Assembly: GCA_916610825.1 (NCBI GenBank)
Contig: OU744450.1
Location: 22,567,338 to 22,631,337 of the forward strand
Source: Haliclystus octoradiatus
Taxonomy: Eukaryota > Cnidaria > Staurozoa > Stauromedusae > Haliclystidae
Direction: 5' to 3'
DNA: 64,000 bases
In this document: positions 49,601 through 61,600 of the stretch, piece by piece
Layout of the letters: each line of letters begins with the position of its first letter
Position numbering within the stretch: position 1 is the first letter of the stretch
Position numbers and translations under genes: made by a program
The notes under the pieces: generated by a model
Database searches by the model: none
What the model was told of the DNA's origin: nothing
What the model saw: the letters and a program-made list of their open reading frames with translations, nothing else

Positions 49601-52600
49601 TGAGTTGATGAACTGTTCATTTAACGTTGATGAATTGTTCATGAACAGTTCATAAACCTTAACGGACATTTCATGAGCAGTTCATGAACAATTTGTGAAA
49701 TTTGACACCATTTAACGTTGATGAATTGTTCATGAACTGTTCATGAACTCCTTAACTGTTTTTCGCAGGGGTTGTTTTAAAATATCTGTTTTAGTTTTAG
49801 CAATTTTCATCAATTCCCTAACTGTTTTTTGAAATTGTTTCTCATCATCCTTGTATATAATTAAGATTATTATATTGTACAATGATCTTTGAACATTCAG
49901 ACGTAATTACTGTACGTCAAATTTTGCTTATCTTATAGGCTTCTAACTCCTTCTGTTACAAGGGCAAATGTGTTCCTACATTGACAAAACAATGTAAAAA
50001 CCTTTGGGATTCAGGTGACTATGTTTTATTATTGTTTAGATAACTTATAGATTACAGATATATTGTTGTCAAGATTTATGCTAGCATAGAATATTTTCTG
50101 TAACTAATAAATTATTCATTTATTTAGGTTGAATATTTATAGAGGATAAAAACTTCAGTAAATTGCAGTTATGCTTTGCTTTATATTTTCAGCAATGCTT
50201 TCTTTGTTGAAAATATACAAAAATGTTGTTCTGATCTCTGGAAAAATGGTCCATAATGTTTAGGTTCAGTTTAGAAACAGTTGATCACGAACCCATGAAC
50301 TGTTTCTCATCCTAGAAGAAAGCGAATGAAGCATTGAATTTTTATTTGTACTAATTTTCTCGATTTTTGTTTCATAAATAATCTGAAATTTTAGAATTTG
50401 ATCTTGTTCCTGATTTATGTTTCTCCTGACAGGTGTTTCGTAAGATTTGAACAATTTTGCTTGGGGATACATATCATCCCTAAGATAATGCGTTGAGTTC
50501 ATGAACTGTTTATGAAGTCATGAGCTGTATTTCGCATGGGTATTCTTTGTGGTTCCTTCTGCATCATTCTTACTCTTTCACAATGCTATTCTCATATTTA
50601 GGTACAACGAAAGCTGATGATAAATGTTGGAATAAACTCAATGTTGAAGCGGACAACTACGGTACATGTGATCCATCTGCAGCGACAGCTTGTACAACAG
50701 AGTAAGTAATTTACTTCCTGAATGTCAGTTTTACGGTATGCCATTGTTAGAATACTAAAATTATTTTCAGCATAATTGATTCTGACTTGGTTTGATATGT
50801 TATCAGCAAGAGTACCTTCGATAGGGAATAATATTATAATGTTTAGAGGCAATATTTGTTAGCATTATGATAAAAGGATTATAATGGCATCAACAGTAGA
50901 CTACCAGTTTCATGAACTGGTTCATTAATGTGAAATTGCCTGAAAGTTGAAAGGTTCATGAACAGTTCATGAAATGTTCAAGAACATTTCATGAACAATT
51001 CATGAACAATTCATAAACTGTTCATAAACTTCGATGAACGTTTGGGCAATTTCACGTTTTAACTTTTAAATTTAACAATTTTTCGCAAGGGTAATGAAAC
51101 AGTTTTGGAAAATATACAAACATAGTCTATCAATATCATATGTTTTTGTTGAACAAACCCTTTAAATATTATATTACTTCTTGATCTTTTGCTTTCAATT
51201 ATGATTAAAGGGAAAAACATAACTTTCTTTTTCTTTTGATTTACTGTTATTTAGCAATGTCTTCTGTGGACAAATTCAGTGTTCTTCCCCTAAAGATGCT
51301 CCATTGCATTTGAAGTATGCTTCTTCATATTCAAACATTTTGTTGGAGGGAAGTATCAAATGCAGGTAATTCATTTAATTAATACACAGCAATAATTTCT
51401 CATATGAATATAATATAATTGCTGTAAGCTATCATTGTTTTGTTGAAAATATTTATCTGCCATGTCATTCTGCTGAATTTGATCTGCAGTTTCACATATT
51501 AAATCAGTGTAATGCATTATGCTCAGTGTTGTGAGTACTCGTTACAAAAGCAACGGGTTACTTGGTACTTGTTACTTTTGAAGTGATTTTGAAGTTTTGA
51601 TTACTTCGATGTTATCTGACTATGGTTCAGCTACAGACAGTAAACATATTATAATAACTTGCTTTCTGTCTAGCCTAAAATACATATAATTTTGAATCTT
51701 TACGGATAGAAATGTTTTGTTATATATTCCAAAAGTAACAAAGTAATTCGTAATTAATTACTTTTTCGGCAAAGTAATTGGTAATTTGTAATTAATTACT
51801 TTTCTCGGAGAAGTAATTAGTAATGTAATTTTTGAATTTTTGGTAAAAGTAATTGGTAATCTAATTAATTACTTTTTCAAATAGTTCTCATAACCCTGAT
51901 TATGCTGTTATTCACAGATACTGAGATAAACTCCTTCATAAAACAGTTCATGAACTGTTCATGAAAATTGGACCATTTAACATCCATGAACTGTTTATGA
52001 ACTCCTGAAGTGTTTGTCACAGAGCAAAAGCTGTTTTAATCAATAGATGACTGGTCGATTTTGAAACAATTAACTTTTCAATGAATTGTAAAATATTATT
52101 TTTCTAATACTTAAAGGTATTATCATACTGTATTTCCAATTAAGAACGCAATTACGTGCCGTCTGTCCATGAATCAATCACTATAGATTTAAAATTTACT
52201 ACTTTTCAAACAATCGAATTGCCCCATTTTCGTATTGACCTGTTTGTTGATGACTGGTACACAGTTCCGGTACACAGACATGAAAATAGTCACTCGTTCA
52301 GGAATAGAACAATTGTACGAGAGACTTTCGTATAGGACAATATTATTTTCATTAAGCATTTTCATTAATTATGAAATTAAAAAAATTAAAATAGACTGTG
52401 ATATAGCTGCATAATTCTGCATGATGTAAAATATCTTTTTTTTTCACAAATATAGTGCCGCAAATATCATAAATCAAGAAAATGACGAAAAGGGCAGTGG
52501 GATTGGTATGGTTGAATCTGGAACAAAATGTGGAGACTCAAAGGTATCATGATGTCACCATTTTAGCACAAAATTTCATTATTAATTCCCCTGTGTAAAC

Positions 52601-55600
52601 CAGAGCCATCTATTTACAAGAGTTGGGACACTCATGACATTTTTGTTTCTTTTTTGCTTGGACCCGAGCACGTTTTTAACAGTGCGCATGTGCAGGAGAA
52701 TGTTGTGTGTTTTCTTTCAGCCATATTGTATTGTAAAGAAAAAACAGATACCCAGATTTCTTTAAAGTAAACAATCGTAAGATAACAGATATGAATTTGA
52801 TTGCTAATGCTTTCAATGAATATTTTATTAATGTCGGTGCTAACCTTGCACATCAAATCAAATCAACTGATAACTATAAATCATATTTACCAAAAAACAC
52901 ACAAAATTCATTTATTTTTAGACCGGTCTCTCAAACAACCGTGGAGAAAGTAATCAAGAAAATGAAAACTAAATCTAGTTCTTCTTTTGATAACATATCA
53001 AGCACTTGTTTAAAATCCATATATCAAGAAATTCTCTCTCCGCTAACTTATCTTGTGAATCTCTCTTTGAAAACAGGTTTTTTCCCTCAAAATTATAAAA
53101 TAGCAAAGGTTTTACCATTATTCAAAACTGGAGACATCCATTTAATCTCCAATTACAGGCCTATTTCTATTATTTCAACATTTTCCAAGCTGTTAGAGCG
53201 AGTTGTATATAATCAACTTTATTTTTATTTTGATAAACATTTTTTAACAAAATTTCAATTCGGTTTCCGAAAATTTTATCAAACAATGGATTGTATTTTA
53301 AATTTTTTGGACAATATATTTACACAGCAAAATGACAAATACCATGTTGCCATTTTTATTGACCTTAAAAAAGCCTTCGATACTGTAAATCACAGCATTC
53401 TTTTATCCAAGTTATCCCACTATGGAATCACAAACAACGAATTAGCTTGGTTTACCAATTATTTATCAAACAGAAAACAAATTGTATGCATGAGCAACCA
53501 TCAATCTCAACCCAATACTTTAACTTGTGGCGTTCCACAAGGCAGTATACTCGGACCACTCCTTTTTTTAATTTTTGTAAATGATTTGCCAAGTTCAACT
53601 GAATTTCAAGTGAGTCTTTTTGCAGATGATACTACCCTTCAATGGTCTGACAGTAATGTCACCCAGTTGCAGGAGAATGTCAATGCAGAATTAAACACTA
53701 TTTCAAAATGGTTTTACGACAACCAACTCACACTACATGAAGCAAAAACAAAATTTATTCTTTTCAATAATCAACGTATCAAGATTAATCTGCAAATAAA
53801 TAACACACAAATTGAACGATGTGGAATTAACGAAAAAGAGAAACATGTTAAATTCTTAGGCCTATTGCTTGATGACAAATTAAACTGGAAAATCCATGTT
53901 GATTTTGTGTGTAAGAAAATCCGATCATTATGTTATACATTGATAAAATTAAAAAATTTTCTTTCAAATACCTACAAATCGCAAATATACTCATCAATAG
54001 TCAAACCTCACCTTGAGTATGGCATTCCAATTTGGGGCCACTCAGTGAATTGCAATAAATTAAAAACCCTAAATAAAAGATGTGTACGAGTCCTTCTACG
54101 TTGTAGACCTCTAACCCATACTGAACCTCTTTTAAAATCTCTACATATTCTAAAGTTTAATGATCTCTACATTTTGAAATCGTTAACTTTCCTTCGTCGA
54201 GCCATATCAGTAAAATCTGCTCTGACAACTAGATCAATGTTCAATTTTTGCAGTAAAGAAAAACGCATCACAAATTTATTTTCGATACCATATGCAAAGA
54301 CCACCTTCCTGCAACGGCTCCCTAGTCACAGACTTCCTACACTTTGGAACAGCAAAAAATGTACTCTGAACCTTTCCCCAGTTACAGCAAACTTCTCCCG
54401 TTTTGTGAAGAATTCGTTATTAAATTCTTACACTATCACCTGCACGATAAAGAACTGTTACGTTTGTCAATCAACAACTAACTATAATCGACTGTAACTT
54501 AATGACTTACCTAATTTAGAACAAATAAACCTTCATCTAATAGCTACTGACATTTTATAACTCTTTTCCTGATTCATTATAATACATATACATATTTGTC
54601 CATTTATTTTACCTTGTCTTTCTCTTCTTTTCTTTCTTTGTTTTTTTAAACCATTATTCTTACTATAGTAACTAAAACCTGTAAATTATCACGCGTCTCC
54701 CAATAAACAAGCATTTATGCTTAAGGGATGACCACAATCATTGTATCAAATTATAAACTTTAATCTTTACCTTGTATTTATCTAAATTTTCAATGATTGA
54801 AATATATATATCTATCTATTTTTCGCGCGTTTCACTTGAAATGATTGAGAACCTGTTTCCGAAAGAACAAAGATGGCGTCCAAAAATCACATGACTGGCA
54901 TCTGTCAAATTGGAGACGATAGCAGTTGATGTGTTTCAGCTAGAATAGGCATCAAAAAATGTTGTTGTTTTTTCTACCATGGCCTTGAAATAATCTAAAA
55001 TACCCTACGTAAGAAATTTTATTGTGGCTTATAAAGTTTGTAAATAGTCTCAAAATTTTAAAACTGGAGATTTATTTGGTGAAGGTGCTTTATTATATTC
55101 ATTTTTAAAATTGATTTGCTTCCTTCCTTCTAGATTTGTGTTAATTACAAATGTGTTGAATCAACTGCAGCTAATTTTGTGACATGTCCTAAAGTGGATG
55201 GACTAGTATGTGCTGGAAAAGGTGTAAGTCATCAGGTCATATTCAAACCTTGTGTAGTATGAATGAATGTGGAATAATCAATTTCAATGTTGCAATTCGA
55301 TTATAATGTTGAATAGCTACAATAGCGTTCCACGTGCATCTCTAGCACGCAATCCCCAATAATATGAGGTGAACACATGTATGTGAGAGTGCTCAATGCT
55401 TGTTAAGACAGAGCATAATATAGAATAGACACAAAGATGAGGCAAAATCTTCTTTTTTTGGACTTATCATTTTACCACAAACCAAGTAGGCTAGTAGATT
55501 TTTTTACCGGGGAGGTTGGTTAATTGATTAGGGGTTTTGAAGCATGTGCGAACGTAAAGGCTGGATAAAGTCCCCCAAAACAAGGCCATTTAACGCCCAT

Positions 55601-58600
55601 AAGCAGTTTGTAAGGTGTTAAAGTTATAAGCTGAGTTCGTAGGGTGTTCATGGTCTTTTGTAAATGCTTCTTAAACCCATTTGTGAGTAGTTCATGAAGT
55701 TCATGAACATGTGATAAAGTAATATTTTGGCCACATGACATTGCTACTGGACAATTAAATACAACTTGTATACTTTGATATAGTGTAACCGCGTTAGTAT
55801 AATAATTTTTAATATCACAACTGACTTAATCACTAATTTTTCACAAATAATTCCTATCAAATTCAACTATTTCTCTCTGTTTATGATCCTTTTACTATCA
55901 TGCCGCTAGACTGTAATCGATTAGTACTAAAATTGCACTTGTTATGCAACCATTGTTACATATTGTCACTTTGCTAACAATTATTGATACACAACAATCG
56001 TTTAAGCATACAGAGTGAAATTGTTTTTTCATTCTTATTTTGTCTCAGCTGTGTACCAATTCCGGAAAATGTCATTGTGAAAGTGGTTATGATCCTTTAT
56101 CAAATTGCAAAGAAGGTGAGCAGTGTAATATTCTTATCCCAACGATCCAATCATATATTCCCTATTTCCCATGCAACTTTCCTACTTCACGATTGCAAAA
56201 TTGTAAAGTTACCACATACAGTATTTGCTGTCATGAACTCATGAGCTGTGGTTTTTTTGTAAGGGCAGTCTGTGAAATTAGTAGAGGCATGCTATTCTGT
56301 TGTCAATTTCATCTTCACCCCTGTGAAAAACAGTTCAAAAATTCATGAACAGTTCATGAACGTTTCATGGCCCCAAATTTTGATATACTGTTCATGAACT
56401 GTACATGAACTATCTGTGAAGGTTCATGAACTGTCCATGAACTGTCCGCGAGAGTTCATGAACAGTTCATGAAAATTGGGGCCATTTAACATTCATGAAC
56501 TGTTCATGAACTGTTCATGAACTCCTGAACTGTTTTTCACAGGGGCAGTTTATAGATTTGTTCCAATGTTCTCTAATTTCCCCGATTATTGTTCACGTTC
56601 TCATTTTTTTTACAGTAACATTTTTGGTGAGTCACTATGTTTTCTTAGATATAGCCAAAATCAGTTTTAATTTTTACAAGGACATTTCAAATTCAAATGG
56701 CTACATTGCAGCGTTTTTCAAACCATGTTTACACTAGTATTTCATGTACCCTTGACCAAACAATCTAGTTGAACAAATCTTGTGTAAAAATTTACAATAA
56801 CTTCTAATGATATTCACGACACCTTCATGAATTTCTCATACGTTTTATCCATGTTCAACAATACATACTCAATTTTTTGTGTTTGTTCTTGATTAGAGCT
56901 TGTTGCACGCAATGGTGGTGTTGGTCTGTGGTCTGAATGGACTCTCTGTTCAAAAGGATGCGAAGGGGGTTATCGTAATCGCGCTCGCTTCTGTGATTCA
57001 CCCTTCCCTTCTCATGGAGGTTTAGATTGTACTGAGACTTTAGTAGAAGATGTTCAATGTAATCCTGAAGCTTGTCCAAGTGAGTACAATCAAACTTGTT
57101 ATATCGGTCACCTCTATGCAGCGGCCACCTGTCTATAATGGTCAATTTATCTACTTCTTGTAGCTGGCTGTTATGTACAGGTTTCACTGTACACAATTCC
57201 ATTGCTTTTACTTAGTAGCACTTTAACGTAAGCGTTTTACCTGTATAATCATTTAAAGAGAGATGTGGGTATTATTCATTATGAAACGTTAAATCAAGTC
57301 AAAGTATCAACTGACCGCAAAGTTGATTGCTGAATTTCGCTCAGAAGTAAATTTCAATCAAATTTGTAAGACTGGCCACACTCCGTTTATACCACTTCTT
57401 TTTACACTATGAATTTTGAAAATCTGAAAACCTACTGAACACATATTGAAAACTTACTAAATAGGCTAATGAATTGGGCTCTTTTCATCAGTAGCTTTCC
57501 AATTTGAAAGTGCGTTTCAGTAGCTTTTTAGTAGAATGAAATAAATCTAGATTTATGTGTCTGGTGATTTTCAGAATGGTTTCACTACTCAATCCCATTC
57601 CAGTAGGTTTTCAGTAGATATTAAGTATATCCAAGATTCATAGCTTATCATAAAAGAATAACATGGAGAGTGACTGCGATATGTTATTTTATCTATTGTG
57701 TGTTCTGCTACATCAATAGAAATAGACGTTTTGGAAATCCAGCAAACAAAAGGCGATGATCCAAAATAGTTTATTCAAAGTCCAACAAAGCAATTTAACT
57801 AAATATATCAAAATATTTAAAATAAATCTAATAATTAAATCACATGACTGTGAAACTTGTATATATTTAAACAAGTGAGTAATGTTAAAAAATGAAAATT
57901 TAAAAATTTAAACTTGATCTCGAGCGTCTTCCTGTACTCCAAGCTCTTTTCATGATTCAGCTTCTAGCTCCCTTGCGTCATTACGTCCCTTACGTCATAA
58001 TTTTTTTCATTTACATCATTCATAGAGGGTTGTTTGATAGTGAATCATCTGAATAAAATGGAAACATTTGAATAATTTAATGTTTAGTACAATTTCTAAA
58101 ATTTTATTCATACTGTGTAGCCTTGTTAATATGACTCCTTCATTGGGAAATCCAAAATCGCGATAATAAGTAGGATGTGATGATAACAGAGTGGCGTTGT
58201 TGAATTTCATACAAAGCCGTTTTCAAAAATGAGTGATATTAAGTGTGTTGTGATATTTATAGTGGTCAGATACTAATAGGGTTGCACTGTACAGGGCGAG
58301 GTTGTCATAGTTTCCCTCGACTTAAATTATTCATAATTTAGAGGCGACTTGTACTGGTATAAGAATGAAGCTGTACGCTGTGAAAGAACTAAAGCTTATA
58401 GTAAAAATGTTACATTTCAGTAATACATAATTGTGATTGACAATCACATCATACAGCACATAAGTGTTTGTTTATTTGAGGAACATAACGAATTTACAGA
58501 CAGATGTGTACCCAAAGGAGGAATTGAACGCTTGTCCCCCGCATATCGTGCTGTGCCCTGCGGAAAACAGTTCGGGAGTTCATGAACAATTCATGAACAA

Positions 58601-61600
58601 ATCGTGAACGTTAATTGACCCGAATTTTCATGAACTGTTCTTCATGATTTTGGGCCATTTGACATTCATGAAGTTTTCATGAACTGTTTATGAACTGTTC
58701 ATGAACTCCTGAACTGTTCATGAACTGTTCATGACCTCGTGAACTGTTTTTCGCAGGGGTTTACTCTGCCACTCTACTACCAGTGCACAACTGACATATA
58801 TAATTGGCATGTTCTGTGTTGTAGGTGGCTCTTCGTGTAGGTCTATTTTACAAAAAGCTCAGTCTAAAGGTAAACAGCTTCATGATGGTATATACCAAGT
58901 TACACTACCAGATAAAACAAAAATGCCTGTTTACTGTGACATGACGCGTGATGGTGGTGGCTGGACTCTAGTAGTATCATCGCATTCAGCAACATGGACA
59001 GAGGAATCAGTTTATGAACGCAACAAAGACCTTCCATCTCTTTATAAAGATTATTCGATTATTAATCATGTTGATAAAATGAAAGATACTTATCTAATTT
59101 CATCATCTAAAATGGAATATCGACTTGAAGCTCAAGAATTAGGTAAGCTGTATCAATCATTTTCAACTTGCAAATTATGTAAGCCCAGATTTGATATTCA
59201 CAAATCGTCAAGATAGTTCACGAGTTTCTCATGAAAATTGGGCCATTTGACATACGTAACATGTGTTATGCAATGCCACATGTGTTTTACATTCTCATGG
59301 AATCAGCACCATAGTCTATTTCTATTTCTCTTAGGTAAATGGGGAGGAATATGGAAAGCACCAAGTGTTTACAAATTCAAGTCCACATCCTCTGCACAGA
59401 CAGACGTCAAGCTAATAAAGAAGTTCAGTAAATGGGACGATACTGATAAAAATTCAGCATTGGCATCACGTATGCCGTACATCAGTGGGATTATGATAAC
59501 AACCTCAAATAGCCCTACAAAAGACAGACAAGGATCAATCACTGGTGAGTGTAGCGTAACCATGGATTGATCATTGTTCTCTTTGTTTAGAAGGTTATCA
59601 GAACATTACAATGTTTTCATAACATTAATGATGTTGACCCCAACTAACCCCAAAGCATATAATGAACCACGGTTATGCGGGAATGCTTTGGAGTTACGTA
59701 TGGAAGGGCGGGTTAGCTCAGATGGCAGAGCAACCGAACTTCAGATCTGGAGCCTTGACTTTATCTAAAACATCGAATGAGTAACATCTAAGATGGTGGA
59801 TGAATTGGCCCGGAGGGAATTGCATTGTGAGTAGCTGTAGAGCATCGTTGCGCAATGACAATCGAGGTCTATCTGCCATGAAATCTGATGAAATTGATCT
59901 GCAATGTCGCGGCTGAGATCAACAAGGAGCATTTAAAATGATTGCTCTTAGCGAATAGAGTCAACCCTCTATAAATAGAGGAGTGGTATGGGTGCCTTTG
60001 GTAGGGCGATATCGTCTTAATTACAATTTTACATGTGGAAAAAGAAATGCTACATATTTTACCTTACTTAAGAATCATAATCCTTTGTGTCGTCGTTTTG
60101 AGTGTTTTAGAGAAAAGTGAACTCGAAATTCAAAAAATTGGAGCATAATTTGTTAACATAAAGAGCTGCATTATGGAAAATCCAGTACTTTGAAATTTCA
60201 AAATGTATCCATCTTCGTATGGAAAGTAGATGTTTATTGTTTATACACTTTGATTGTTTTTTTTAATAGTTCAACTATATGTTCAACTATATGTTGATCT
60301 GATGATTTCTATTTTTAGATTCATTAAAAGGATATGCAACAGCAAAATGGATGCGTGGTACACTCGAAGTTGTAAAGCCAGAAAGCATCTGGTCAGTTTT
60401 TCAATAACAGAGATTTTTTAACAGTGTACATAGAAACTTGATTGTTGTACATAGAAACTTCATGAACTTTAAATTGCCTATGTTTAATACCTTTTTCGTG
60501 ATCAGTAGGCCTATTATTATAAATGTTTAATGTTAGCTAACACCTGCGAAAAAACGTGTTTAGTTCATGATACTACTGCCACCAAAACCATGCGAAAAAT
60601 GTGAACACTTTCATGGCGTTTCCATGACATTTCCATGGCATATTCATATTTTAATATCGTGAATATATGTTTTCATGGTTTTCAAACTTCTTCATGGCCT
60701 ACAAAATTTGTGGTTTTCATTTTTTTCACTTCTCATGGTGTTTTCACAATTACACGTTCATGGCATTTTCATGCGAACTGTTCATGAACCGTTCATGAAC
60801 CTCTGCACTTGTTCATGAACAATTTTCACAGTTGAATCACAAACTTGTTAAGTGAATTTTTGCAGTGGCATGTTTGAAATAAAATGTGAAGTCTGACATC
60901 TCATTCTGTACCTCTGAATGTTCAGGTATTGGATGCGAGAGGGTGCAATTGATCCACCGCGCTCATGTCGAGATGTCAAGTTACGTGGTCTTCAAATGAA
61001 CAAACTATTTCCAGATGGTATTTATAATATTGGAACAAAAACAGGAGAACTTGTTCAAACTTATTGTGATATGACACGCTATGGTGGTGGATGGACTTTG
61101 GTTCTTACTTCTGCTACAACAGGAATCATAACAGCTGATAATATTGCTACGTATAAAACGGATTCACCTTCTCTTACACAAGATTATTCTATTCTTGGTT
61201 TAGCTGATGATATCAAAAAATTGGACCCTGCTGAGGTAAAGTTGTTTTGATAGTCTAAATTTTCCACACCTTTTTCAACTTTTCTACATTTTTCTACCAT
61301 CATTTTATAAAGATTCTTATTGGAGTTTGTATATGGCCAAGATTCTAAGCACTTAGTAAAATTGTGGCCTATGATAGATTTGTTTAAACTCCAAAAGGTG
61401 TAGTTTATGAGAAAATAATGAAATTTGTCTAGGCAAGACCATTTTTTCTTACAATAAGAACAACTCATCTAGATAGACTAGAAATATTTCAATAACTTTC
61501 TTGTAAAACAACCGAGGTACGACAAAATGTTCAACCTTCAGGAATCCTAAATAGGTATATTAACATTTTCTTCTGAATGTTTGTTGAGGTTTGACCAATA

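Larger units (their letters stand above)
52601..54945. mobile_element. hAT-type MITE (CAGAGCCATC family) split by a LINE
   Basis: 52601-52735 matches the left part and about 54819-54940 the right-hand part of the intact copy at 6196-6478. The break falls in GTATTGTA|TTTTTTCGC. The right terminal inverted repeat is missing: sequence diverges after GGAGACGATAGC. Confidence 0.8.

Noticed and set aside
56855..57202. 115-codon minus-strand frame
   Set aside because: Antisense of the TSP1 exon plus the adjoining MITE.
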